Below, piece after piece: positions 50,112-57,304 of a DNA stretch of 64,000 bases (position 1 is its first letter; the number at the start of each line of letters is the position of its first letter). The position numbers and the translations under genes were made by a program. The stretch is taken from contig NZ_RCVT01000001.1 of the NCBI RefSeq assembly GCF_016107325.1, forward strand, positions 1,488,001-1,552,000. The letters run 5' to 3'. The notes under the pieces are model-generated. The model searched no databases. It saw nothing but the letters and a program-made list of their open reading frames with translations, and had not been told where the DNA came from. This DNA is from Sphingomonas sp. MA1305 (GTDB lineage: Bacteria; Pseudomonadota; Alphaproteobacteria; Sphingomonadales; Sphingomonadaceae).

Positions 50112-50666
50112 ATGTCCATCCTGTCCGACCGCTGGATCCGCCGCGCCGCACAGGAGCAGGCGATGATCGAGCCGTTCGTCGAGGCGCAGCGCCGCGACGG
50201 CTGCATCAGCTACGGCCTGTCGTCCTATGGCTATGACGCGCGCGTCGCCGACGAGTTCAAGATCTTCACCAACGTCGACAATGCCTTGGTCGACCCCAAG
50301 GACTTTGCCTCGAACAGCTTCGTCGACCGCAAGACCGATGTCTGCATCATCCCGCCGAACAGCTTCGCCCTGGCCCGGACGGTGGAATATTTCCGCATCC
50401 CGCGCGACGTGCTGGTCATCTGCCTGGGCAAGTCGACCTATGCCCGGTGCGGGATCATCGTCAACGTCACGCCGCTCGAGCCGGGCTGGGAGGGGCATGT
50501 CACGCTCGAATTCTCCAACACCACGCCCCTTCCCGCAAAAATCTACGCCAACGAGGGCGCCTGCCAGTTCCTGTTCCTGCAGGGCAACGAGCCGTGCGAG
50601 ATCAGCTATGCCGACCGGGCGGGCAAATATATGGGCCAGCGCGGGGTGACCCTGCCCAAGCTGTGA
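50112..50666 (+). CDS. dcd: dCTP deaminase
   Basis: A 184-residue trimeric enzyme that converts dCTP to dUTP for dTTP synthesis. Hallmarks are [52 protein letters not shown] and the C-terminal [13 protein letters not shown]. Length and residues agree with the monofunctional Dcd family. The ATG at 50112 begins [13 protein letters not shown], the usual start. It stands alone; downstream lies a poly-C tract and a shared hairpin. Confidence 0.95.
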   Translation: MSILSDRWIRRAAQEQAMIEPFVEAQRRDGCISYGLSSYGYDARVADEFKIFTNVDNALVDPKDFASNSFVDRKTDVCIIPPNSFALARTVEYFRIPRDVLVICLGKSTYARCGIIVNVTPLEPGWEGHVTLEFSNTTPLPAKIYANEGACQFLFLQGNEPCEISYADRAGKYMGQRGVTLPKL

Positions 50667-50756
50667 GCCGCGAGCTTCCAGCGAAGGTTCCAAGCCGCTG
50701 AACGACGGTCGAATATCGGCGAGTCTTGACAGAATTGACGCCTGAACAGGGAATCT

Positions 50757-50769
50757 CCCCCCCCCCCCC
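50757..50769 (+). repeat. Run of 13 cytosines
   Basis: A 13-base homopolymer in the gap between the convergent dcd and TPR genes, 90 bases past the dcd stop. Such tracts slip during replication, but none of the flanking genes has its start or promoter here. A TTGACA lies at 50726-50731 without a good -10. Length could be a sequencing artefact. Confidence 0.7.
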
Positions 50770-50803
50770 GCCAACGGCGGCTGGTTCTAGGATCGCCATG
50801 ACA

Positions 50804-50841
50804 AAGAGCGGGTGCGTGCATCTGTGGCACACCCCGCTCTT
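50804..50841 (-). terminator. Hairpin terminator between dcd and the TPR gene
   Basis: AAGAGCGGG (50804-50812) and CCCGCTCTT (50833-50841) form a 9-bp stem, extended by two pairs past a bulge. On the minus strand it is followed by TTTGTC, 16 bases beyond the TPR gene stop; it could also end dcd transcripts. Confidence 0.65.
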
Positions 50842-50856
50842 GTAGGACAGCGTCGA

Positions 50857-51201
50857 TCAGCGGGCGGCGAGCGCCGTCAGCTTCGCCAGGCCGCGTGCGG
50901 CGACGTCGTGCGACGAGAGCACGGTTCCGTCGGGCATGTCCATCGCAACCTGCGGACGCTCCATCACCGCGCCATAGAGCGCGCGAGCTTCGCCGGTTCG
51001 CCCCGCCCGCCCGTACAGCGCAGCAAGGTTGAGCATCAGTTCCGGGCGATCGGGGAATATCCGCCGCTCCGCTTCGAGCGTGTGGGCAGCAGCGGCATAG
51101 TCACCCGCGGCAATGGCCTGATAGCCGGTACGATCCTGCGCCAGCGCCGGGGTCGCCAGCGCGGCGCCGCAGGCAAGGATCGTCATCATCCTGGTCGTCA
51201 T
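50857..51201 (-). CDS. Exported TPR protein
   Basis: A 114-residue protein with a signal peptide (MTTRMMTILACGAALATPALA) and about two tetratricopeptide-like repeats (YQAIAAGDYAAAAHTLEAER and PELMLNLAALYGRAGRTGEA). Probably a periplasmic scaffold; function unknown. The ATG at 51201 has GAGGAG 9 bases upstream. It lies downstream of the exbD gene but is separated from it by a terminator, so it has its own promoter. Confidence 0.75.
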   Translation of the reverse strand: MTTRMMTILACGAALATPALAQDRTGYQAIAAGDYAAAAHTLEAERRIFPDRPELMLNLAALYGRAGRTGEARALYGAVMERPQVAMDMPDGTVLSSHDVAARGLAKLTALAAR

Positions 51202-51243
51202 GGCATCATCTCCTCTCCTACCGTCGCGGCAGGTTTCATTTTT

Positions 51244-51261
51244 GTGACAATAACGTGTCAC
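51244..51261. promoter_or_regulatory. Inverted repeat GTGACA-N6-TGTCAC upstream of the TPR gene
   Basis: GTGACAATAACGTGTCAC is a 6+6 base inverted repeat 43 bases before the TPR start, in the only AT-rich stretch of this gap. The geometry resembles a dimeric activator or repressor site (Crp/Fnr-like spacing, TGTCAC half-site). The regulator is unknown. Confidence 0.4.
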
Positions 51262-51338
51262 TTTGGAGACAAGCACGCAACCGCCGAAGCTGGTGCGTCG
51301 GGCGACGGACGGCGGTTCGCCGGCGTCTGGCCCATACG

Positions 51339-51367
51339 AAAAGGGCGGCCCCTCACGGGACCGCCCT
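51339..51367 (-). terminator. Rho-independent terminator after exbD
   Basis: On the minus strand AGGGCGG-TCCC-GTGA-GGGG-CCGCCCT forms a stem of 7 pairs plus 3 inner pairs, followed by TTTT. It begins 26 bases past the stop of the last exbD and should end the tonB-exbB-exbD-exbD message. Confidence 0.8.
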
Positions 51368-51392
51368 GGAAGCGATATCTGATCGGGATCGA

Positions 51393-51821
51393 TCAGAAGT
51401 CGTTGCGATACTGCTCGTTGCCGATGAAGCCGAGCTTGGTCACGTTGGAGCGCTTGATGATCGCCAGCGTCTCATCGACCTTTTCGTACTTGGCGGTCGG
51501 ATCGGGCTGGAAGTGCAGCTCCGGTTCCGGGTTCATGCCAGCTGCCTGATCGAGATACTGGCGCAGCGTGACCTGATCGACCGGGGTGCCGTTCCACGAC
51601 ACCGTACCGGCAGGATCGATCGAGATCTTGTTCTTCTGCGGATCAACGGGCGGCTTCTGCTGCCGCGGGTCGTTGACCGGCAGGTCGACCTTGACCGCGT
51701 GGGTCGGGATCGGAAGGGTAATGATGAACATGATGAGGAGCACGAGCATGACGTCGATCAACGGCGTCGTGTTCATTTCCATCATCGGCTCGCCGTCGTC
51801 GCGGCCACCACTCATTGCCAT
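51393..51821 (-). CDS. exbD: ExbD/TolR biopolymer transport protein (second copy)
   Basis: A 142-residue single-pass protein. The N-terminal cytoplasmic part (MEMNTTPLIDVMLVLLIMFI) contains the conserved membrane Asp (PLIDVMLVLL) needed for proton use, followed by a periplasmic domain. It lies 28 bases after the first exbD. Two exbD genes after exbB are typical of sphingomonads and xanthomonads; in Xanthomonas the second is needed only for some substrates. It lacks a Cys in the periplasmic part, unlike copy 1. Confidence 0.9.
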   Translation of the reverse strand: MAMSGGRDDGEPMMEMNTTPLIDVMLVLLIMFIITLPIPTHAVKVDLPVNDPRQQKPPVDPQKNKISIDPAGTVSWNGTPVDQVTLRQYLDQAAGMNPEPELHFQPDPTAKYEKVDETLAIIKRSNVTKLGFIGNEQYRNDF

Positions 51822-51849
51822 GCGGGTCTACTCCAGTCCTGGCCGCAGC

Positions 51850-52326
51850 TTACGCGCCGCCGCCGGCGGGCGGCTGCGAGATGAAGCCGACGCGCGCGAA
51901 GCCCGCCTGCTGCATCGTGAAGATCGTACCGCCGATGCAGCGATACGGGGTGTTCACGTCACCGCGGATATGCGCTTCCGGCAGTTCGAGCGCCGGGTTG
52001 CCCGGGCCGCCCTGGCGGTCAATCTCGGCCTTGAGCTTGGCGACCGCACGGTCCAGCAGTTCCTTGCTGGTCACCGGCGCCGTGCCCCAATAGACCGCGC
52101 AGCTGCCGTCCGGCTTGGTCGATACCGAGAGGGATACGTTCTCGGGCTTGGTCACCGTCGGGTCGAAGCGGACTTGCGGCAGCTTGATGCCCTTGACGGT
52201 CTGAATCGCGACCGGGACCGCGATCAGGAAGATGATCAGGAGCACCAGCATCACGTCCACGAGGGGCGTGGTGTTGATGTCCGACATCGGTTTCTCGGGG
52301 TCGCCCCCGCCAGCACTCATCGCCAT
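51850..52326 (-). CDS. exbD: ExbD/TolR biopolymer transport protein (first copy)
   Basis: A 158-residue ExbD with the membrane Asp in NTTPLVDVMLVLLIIFL and a periplasmic domain (VSTKPDGSCAVYWG, GGTIFTMQQAGFARVGFIS). With ExbB it forms the proton channel that energises TonB. A Cys pair in the periplasmic domain (SCAVYWG and YRCIGG) may form a disulfide. Third gene of the tonB operon. Confidence 0.92.
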   Translation of the reverse strand: MAMSAGGGDPEKPMSDINTTPLVDVMLVLLIIFLIAVPVAIQTVKGIKLPQVRFDPTVTKPENVSLSVSTKPDGSCAVYWGTAPVTSKELLDRAVAKLKAEIDRQGGPGNPALELPEAHIRGDVNTPYRCIGGTIFTMQQAGFARVGFISQPPAGGGA

Positions 52327-52386
52327 GCGCGATTCATCCTATCCATTCTTTCGGCCGGCGCCTGATCGAGCCGACCATGGGGTGCA

Positions 52387-52405
52387 GGGCGGCACGACGC
52401 CGCCC
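52387..52405 (-). other. Intercistronic hairpin between exbB and exbD
   Basis: GGGCGGC-ACGAC-GCCGCCC, a 7-bp perfect stem in the 92-base gap after exbB. There is no T-run, so it may adjust message stability and lower exbD relative to exbB. Confidence 0.5.
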
Positions 52406-52418
52406 CGCCCCTTTTGTT

Positions 52419-53210
52419 TTACGCGCGGGTCTGCACGCCACCGGCCTGGCCGGCGGTCGTGGTCGCAGCCGCCGGCTTCACCGGCGCCTTCGGAGCCGCA
52501 CCGGCGATCGACGGACGGACGTTGCCGCCCGAAGCCAGGTAGCCGAGCACGTCGTTCGAGAAGGCCGACAGGTCTTCCGCGATCGACTTGTTGCGGCGCT
52601 GCAGCCAGTTGTAGGCGAGCACGGCCGGAACCGCGACGACCAGACCAAGCGCGGTCATGATCAGCGCCTCACCGACCGGGCCGGCGACCTTGTCGATCGA
52701 CGGATCGCCCGACGCGCCGATCTTGATCAGCGCGCGGTAGATGCCGACCACGGTGCCGAACAGACCGATGAACGGTGCGGTCGCGCCGACGGTCGCGAGG
52801 AACGCCAGACCACCGCCCAGCTTCGAGTTGATCGCCGCTTCCGAACGGGCGAGCGAACCGTGCAGCCAGTCGTGCGCCTCGACCGGATCGGTCAGCTTGG
52901 CGTGCTGGTCCTGCGCCTGCAGGCCGTCGTCGACGAGCTGCTTGTAGGCCGAGTTCTTCTCGAGCTTGGCCGAACCTTCACGCAGGTTGCTCGACTGCCA
53001 GAAGCCCTGACGGACGCGCTTCGCCTGGTTCAGGATCTTCTGCTGCTCGAAGAGCTTCGAGAACAGGATGTAGAAGGAAACGACCGACATCAGGACCAGG
53101 ATGGAGAACACCGACTGCGAGATCAGGCCGCCTTCCTTCAGCGCCTGCTGCAGACCGAACTGGTTCTCGGCGGCTGCGGTACCGCCCGCCGCGAGGATGG
53201 TGGTGAGCAT
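52419..53210 (-). CDS. exbB: ExbB/TolQ proton-channel protein
   Basis: A 263-residue MotA/TolQ/ExbB-family protein with three transmembrane segments (SVFSILVLMSVVSFYILF; LGGGLAFLATVGATAPFIGLFGTVVGIY; ALIMTALGLVVAVPAVLAYNW). It forms the pentameric channel around ExbD and drives TonB. The N-terminus lacks a long periplasmic extension. Second gene of the operon, 66 bases after tonB with a hairpin between. Confidence 0.93.
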   Translation of the reverse strand: MLTTILAAGGTAAAENQFGLQQALKEGGLISQSVFSILVLMSVVSFYILFSKLFEQQKILNQAKRVRQGFWQSSNLREGSAKLEKNSAYKQLVDDGLQAQDQHAKLTDPVEAHDWLHGSLARSEAAINSKLGGGLAFLATVGATAPFIGLFGTVVGIYRALIKIGASGDPSIDKVAGPVGEALIMTALGLVVAVPAVLAYNWLQRRNKSIAEDLSAFSNDVLGYLASGGNVRPSIAGAAPKAPVKPAAATTTAGQAGGVQTRA

Positions 53211-53242
53211 GTGAGTAATCCCTCTCGTTCAATTTGCTAGTC

Positions 53243-53268
53243 GGCGGCCCCGTATCGGCGGGGCCGCC
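53243..53268 (-). other. Intercistronic hairpin between tonB and exbB
   Basis: GGCGGCCCCG (53243-53252) and CGGGGCCGCC (53259-53268) form a 10-bp stem directly after tonB. No T-run follows, so it may be a stability element or partial terminator that sets tonB against exbB levels. Confidence 0.55.
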
Positions 53269-53275
53269 GCGAAGA

Positions 53276-53956
53276 TCATTCGTTCTCGAGCTGCCAGCGC
53301 ACGCCGCGCAGCGCATAGGTGGATTCGATCGGATTGCCGCTCGGATCCTTGGCCGGATTGAACCGGCCGTTGCGCTTCGCGAGGTTGCACGTCGCGTTGT
53401 CGAGGTCCGAGTTGCCGCTGGACGAGGTCACCGAACAGGCGGTGACACGACCGTTGGTGCCAATCGTCACCGACACGCTGACCCGGCCTTCCGCACCGGC
53501 GCGACGCGCCGCGGGCGGATAGCTGTCCTGCGGGAACCAGTCGCCCTGGTTGCCGCGCGGGCTGACCGGCGTCGCCACCCGCGGCGGGGCGGGCGGAGCG
53601 GCCGGCGGCGCCGGCGGCGCCGGCGGCGCAGCGATCGGCGTCAGGTTGATCGACTGCGGCGGAGTCGTCACCGTCTGAATCACCACGGGCGGCGGATTCG
53701 GATTCTGGACGATCGGCGGCGGCGAGACAACCGGCGGCGGCGTCATCGGCGTATCCGGCGGCGGCGGCGGCGGCTCATCCGGCGGCGGGGGCGGCGGCTC
53801 TTCCACGTCGAACGTGTTAAGCTTTTCTTGGGCCTTCTTCACGAAATTGGTCGCGAGACCAGTGACGAAGGCATAGCCCAGTGCAGCATGGATCAGCGCG
53901 ACGATGACGATCGCGACCACCCTGCCACCGGACATCTTCTGGTCAGCATAGGCCAT
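53276..53956 (-). CDS. tonB: Energy transducer TonB
   Basis: A 226-residue TonB. One N-terminal membrane anchor (about 11-32, with the usual His in ALIHAALGY), a Pro-rich spacer (about 52-140, with runs EEPPPPPPDEPPPPPPD), and the C-terminal TonB fold (YPPAARRAGAEGRVSVSVTI, STYALRGVRWQLENE). It couples the ExbB-ExbD proton channel to outer-membrane receptors for siderophores or glycans. It heads the operon; an inverted repeat lies in its upstream gap. Confidence 0.93.
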   Translation of the reverse strand: MAYADQKMSGGRVVAIVIVALIHAALGYAFVTGLATNFVKKAQEKLNTFDVEEPPPPPPDEPPPPPPDTPMTPPPVVSPPPIVQNPNPPPVVIQTVTTPPQSINLTPIAAPPAPPAPPAAPPAPPRVATPVSPRGNQGDWFPQDSYPPAARRAGAEGRVSVSVTIGTNGRVTACSVTSSSGNSDLDNATCNLAKRNGRFNPAKDPSGNPIESTYALRGVRWQLENE

Positions 53957-53988
53957 TCAGCAACGACACTCCCTAATTCTCAGACAAC

Positions 53989-54014
53989 CACGTGTCCCGG
54001 GGGGAAAACACGTG
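53989..54014. promoter_or_regulatory. Inverted repeat with two CACGTG cores upstream of tonB
   Basis: CACGTGT (53989-53995) and ACACGTG (54008-54014) are mirrored across 12 bases, each containing the palindrome CACGTG. The repeat lies 33 bases before the tonB start, in the gap shared with the divergent gene at 54175. It may be an operator; no known regulator is implied. Confidence 0.4.
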
Positions 54015-54174
54015 CAGTCCCTGCCGCGGCCTACGCCGCGCTATGGCAGTGGCTCCTGTCCTATCGCCACGCCACTCCACACGCAAACGCTTTGTCGGAC
54101 GCAACAAACGTACAATCGCTACGCGACACTTTTATTTCTGTATCGTTCAGACGCACATCCTTAGAGGAAGCCTT

Positions 54175-55095
54175 ATGAATCCGGCCGTTCGCCTCGTCCT
54201 CCCCGTCGCGGCCCTCGCCGCCCTGCTCCCCAATTCCGCCATGATTCGAGCGCAAAATCTTGATCGCGCGAATCAGTATGCCGGGGTCGCCTCGGCGCCG
54301 ATGGCGCCGCCGACCATCGGCTATGCGGACATGACCGACCTGATCCTCGACGCGCCGGTGATCGCGGATGCGACGATCCGCTCGGCGAGCCGTCTGAAGG
54401 GTGCGGACGCGGCATCCGTGCCGCCCGGCTGGGCGCGTTTCTATGTCGAGGCCGACGTCACCGCCCTGGTCCGTGGCGCCGGCGGCATCCCGCCGCGGAT
54501 CGGCTATCTGGTCGATGTCGCTCCCGATACGAACGGCGACCTGCCGCGATTGAAGAAGGCACGGGTGCTGGTCTTCGCCCGGCCGGTGCCGGGAACCCCG
54601 GGCCAGATCCAGCTCGTCGCGCGCGACGCGCAGCTTCCCTGGACCCCCGGCAACGACGCACGCGTGCGCCAGATCGCCCGCGATCTGGTCGCCGCGGACG
54701 CGCCGCCGGTCATCACCGGCATCGGCAACGCCTTCCACGTGCCTGGTGCCCTGCCCGGCGAGGGCGAGACGCAGGTGTTCCTGACTACCGCCAACGGCGC
54801 GCCGGTGTCCCTGTCGGTGTTGCGCCGCCCCGGCGAGCAGCCGCGCTGGGCCGTCGCTTTGTCGGAGATCGTCGATGAAGCGGCAGCGCCGCCGGCGCGC
54901 GACACCTTGCTGTGGTATCGGCTCGCCTGCGGCCTGCCCCATATGCTGCCGGCACGCAGCACCGCCTCGCTCGCGCCGTCCGACGCGACGCTGGCGCAGG
55001 AGGATTACCGCTTCGTGCTCGACGCGCTGGGCCCCTGCGGGCGGCGGCGCGGCGGCGATACACGTCCGCTCAGCGGCGGTGACGCACCAATGTGA
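54175..55095 (+). CDS. Hypothetical exported protein
   Basis: A 306-residue protein with a signal peptide (MNPAVRLVLPVAALAALLPNSAMIRA). The mature part begins with YADMTDLILDAPVIADATIRSA, then a beta-rich domain (FYVEADVTALVRG, RIGYLVDVAPDTNGDLPRLK, KARVLVFARPVPGTPGQIQLVA) and a Pro/Ala/Arg-rich end with LACGLPHMLPAR. I do not recognise the family, though such genes occur beside tonB in sphingomonads as I recall. AGAGGAAG lies 4-5 bases before the ATG. Its 3' end overlaps folB by 26 bases. Confidence 0.7.
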   Translation: MNPAVRLVLPVAALAALLPNSAMIRAQNLDRANQYAGVASAPMAPPTIGYADMTDLILDAPVIADATIRSASRLKGADAASVPPGWARFYVEADVTALVRGAGGIPPRIGYLVDVAPDTNGDLPRLKKARVLVFARPVPGTPGQIQLVARDAQLPWTPGNDARVRQIARDLVAADAPPVITGIGNAFHVPGALPGEGETQVFLTTANGAPVSLSVLRRPGEQPRWAVALSEIVDEAAAPPARDTLLWYRLACGLPHMLPARSTASLAPSDATLAQEDYRFVLDALGPCGRRRGGDTRPLSGGDAPM

Positions 55096-55441
55096 TGCCG
55101 ATCGCCTCGCCCGCCTCGGCGATGGCGAGCTTGACGATCTTCACCGCGACGCGGAGCACCCGCGCGTCACCGAGCAGAAGCGTTTCGCAGATATGGTCCG
55201 CAACCGCCTCGACCAGCGTGAAATGGACTCCGGGCGGCAGCGCGCTGGTCGCGGCATGCTTGAGGTCGAGATAGTTCTTCGACGCGCTGAGCGGCGTATC
55301 CGGGGCGAACCGGTCGGGGCAGACGAGGTCGACGGTGAGCGAGATACGCAGCGGCTGCGGCAGATGCGTCTCTTCCGAATAGATGCCGGTGAGGACCTGG
55401 ACCTCGAGGTCATGGACCTCCAGTTGAAGCGTGTCGTGCAT
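55070..55441 (-). CDS. folB: Dihydroneopterin aldolase
   Basis: A 123-residue FolB-like protein of folate synthesis, converting 7,8-dihydroneopterin to the hydroxymethylpterin. Family pattern: LEVHDLEVQVLTGIYSEETHLPQPLRISLTV, then KNYLDLKHAATSAL and HFTLVEAVADHICETLL. The catalytic Lys is probably in KIVKLAIAEAG. ATG 55441 starts MHDTLQLEV, as usual; an upstream frame extension lacks family similarity. It is convergent with the preceding gene and divergent from the GNAT gene. Confidence 0.85.
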   Translation of the reverse strand: MHDTLQLEVHDLEVQVLTGIYSEETHLPQPLRISLTVDLVCPDRFAPDTPLSASKNYLDLKHAATSALPPGVHFTLVEAVADHICETLLLGDARVLRVAVKIVKLAIAEAGEAIGITLVRHRR

Positions 55442-55569
55442 GGCGGGCGCCCTAGGCCCGCAACGAGGGCGCGGCAATGGCCGTTGCCGTCGAAGCGCCC
55501 GATCGCGACCTTTTCCCGCTTGCCTTCGGCGCGGCGCCGACGCATGCGCGCCGCGCAAAGGACCTGCCC

Positions 55570-56109
55570 GTGACCGCCTCCGCCACCCTGCCCCCGCCCG
55601 CCGCCGCCGTCGCCTTCGTGCCGCTCGACAGCGTCGCCGCGCCGATGGTCGAGGCGCTGCTCGATCGCGCCTTCGGCCCCGGCCGCCACGCGCGCACGGC
55701 CTATCGCGTACGCGGCGAGAGCGCGCCGATCGCCGCGCTCAGCATCGCCGCGGTCGAGGATGGGCAACTGATCGGCACGATCCAATGCTGGCCGGTGGTG
55801 CTTGCCGCCGACGACGGTGCGATCCACGCCATGGTGATGATCGGCCCCGTCGCGGTCGAGCCGGCGCGGCAGCGCGACGGGATAGGTCGGATGCTGATGA
55901 CCCATGCGTTGCGCGCCGCGCACGAGGGCGGATTGGACGGGGCGCTGATGCTGATCGGCGATCCGGAATATTATGGCCGCTTCTTCGGCTTTTCCGCGGA
56001 ACGGACCGGCGGCTGGCGGCTGCCCGGCCCGTTCGAGGCGCGGCGGCTGCTCGCCAAGGGCGCGGCCGTGCCCGCCACGACGGGCGAACTGCGCGCGGCA
56101 CCGCGCTGA
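55570..56109 (+). CDS. GNAT family N-acetyltransferase
   Basis: A 179-residue acetyl-CoA-dependent acyltransferase. The acetyl-CoA loop is VAVEPARQRDGIGRMLMTHAL (R/Q-x-x-G-I-G), preceded by AMVMIGPVAV and followed by GDPEYYGRFFGFSAE, which is typical of the YhbS-like branch. The substrate is unknown. GTG at 55570 was chosen because AAAGGA lies 7 bases upstream; ATG 55477 in frame would add 31 residues. It starts a same-strand run with DUF1285, Nudix and CCA genes. Confidence 0.85.
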   Translation: MTASATLPPPAAAVAFVPLDSVAAPMVEALLDRAFGPGRHARTAYRVRGESAPIAALSIAAVEDGQLIGTIQCWPVVLAADDGAIHAMVMIGPVAVEPARQRDGIGRMLMTHALRAAHEGGLDGALMLIGDPEYYGRFFGFSAERTGGWRLPGPFEARRLLAKGAAVPATTGELRAAPR

Positions 56110-56147
56110 ACCTTTACGGCGCGGCCCGGCGCCCCTACCTGCCGGCC

Positions 56148-56711
56148 ATGCCGATGGAGGAGTTGCCGGACCTCGCGTCCCTGTCGCTGGCGCAGATCGC
56201 CACCCTCGCCGAACAGCGGCGGCTGCCCCCGGTGGAGCAGTGGAACCCCGCGCATTGCGGCGACAGCGCGATGCGGATCGCCGCCGACGGCACCTGGTTC
56301 CACGAGGGGTCGCCGATCGGTCGGCCGGCGATGGTGCGGCTGTTCTCGACCATCCTGCGGCGCGAGCCGGACGGCCGCTATGTGCTGGTCACGCCGGTCG
56401 AGAAGCTGGACATCGCGGTCGACGACGCGCCGTTCGTCGCGGTCGAGATGAAGGCGGAAGGGATCGGACGCGACGCGCGGCTGGCGTTCCGGCTCAACAC
56501 CGGCGATTTCGTCACGGCCGGACCGGACCATCCGCTGCGCGTCGCCGGCGATGCGGAGTCGCCGCGCCCCTATCTGCATGTGCGCGGCGGACTGGAGGCG
56601 CTGGTCGCCCGGCCGGTCTATTACGAACTGGTCGAGCGCGGGCTCGCCGACGGCGGCGACACGCCCGGCGTGTGGAGCGGCGGCGCCTTCTTCCCACTGG
56701 CCGCGGCATGA
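56148..56711 (+). CDS. DUF1285 family protein
   Basis: A 187-residue protein of DUF1285 (PVEQWNPAHCGDSAMRIAADGTWFHEGSPIGRPAMVRLF, then YVLVTPVEKLDIAVDDAPFVAVEM). The family fold is beta-rich with two similar halves; its function is unknown. It is regularly found next to the Nudix and CCA-adding enzyme genes, as here. ATG 56148 or 56154 could be the start. The stop overlaps the Nudix gene by ATGA. Confidence 0.85.
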   Translation: MPMEELPDLASLSLAQIATLAEQRRLPPVEQWNPAHCGDSAMRIAADGTWFHEGSPIGRPAMVRLFSTILRREPDGRYVLVTPVEKLDIAVDDAPFVAVEMKAEGIGRDARLAFRLNTGDFVTAGPDHPLRVAGDAESPRPYLHVRGGLEALVARPVYYELVERGLADGGDTPGVWSGGAFFPLAAA

Positions 56712-57304
56712 CTTTGGTCGAGCGGCTGCACGCCGCATTGGCCGCGCGCCGCGACGCGACGCCGGAGCTGCTGACCGGCGATGCCCGCGAGCTCGACACG
56801 CGCGAGGACCATGAGCTGACGCCGGCGGCGGTGCTGGTCGCGGTGACCGACCGGCCGGAACCGGGGGTGCTGCTGACCCAGCGCACCGAGACGTTGCGGC
56901 GCCACGCCGGCCAAGTCGCCTTTCCCGGCGGCCGGCTCGACCCGGGCGAGACCGCGATCGCCGCGGCGCTGCGCGAGGCGGAAGAGGAGATCGCCCTGCC
57001 GCGCGAACGGGCGACGGTGATCGGCACGATCGACACCTATCGCACGATCACCGGCTTCACCGTCACGCCGGTGCTGGCCGCGGTGCCCGCCGATTTGCCG
57101 CTACGGCCGAGCGAGGCGGAGGTGGCGAGTGTGTTCGAAGTGCCCCTCGCCTTCCTGCTCGACCCCGCCAACCATCGCGAGGCGAGCGTCGAATGGCAGG
57201 GGCGGATGCGGCATTTCTACGAGATCCTGTGGGAAGACCGGCGGATCTGGGGCGCGACGGCGGCGATGATCGTCAACCTGTCGCGGCGGCTGGCATGGCG
57301 GTGA
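56708..57304 (+). CDS. Nudix CoA pyrophosphatase
   Basis: A 198-residue Nudix hydrolase with the full box GGRLDPGETAIAAALREAEEE (G-x5-E-x7-REUXEEXGU). The preceding LLTQRTETLRRHAGQVAFPGG is the UPF0035 motif (LLTxR..LR.HxGxVxFPGG) that marks CoA-specific pyrophosphatases such as NudL/PCD1. It cleaves CoA or its derivatives to 4'-phosphopantetheine and 3',5'-ADP. It overlaps DUF1285 by 4 bases and the CCA gene by 10. Confidence 0.9.
   Translation: MTLVERLHAALAARRDATPELLTGDARELDTREDHELTPAAVLVAVTDRPEPGVLLTQRTETLRRHAGQVAFPGGRLDPGETAIAAALREAEEEIALPRERATVIGTIDTYRTITGFTVTPVLAAVPADLPLRPSEAEVASVFEVPLAFLLDPANHREASVEWQGRMRHFYEILWEDRRIWGATAAMIVNLSRRLAWR

Noticed and set aside
50799..50846. 15-codon ORF (MTKSGCVHLWHTPLL)
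   Set aside because: It coincides with the terminator hairpin between dcd and the TPR gene and has no ribosome site.
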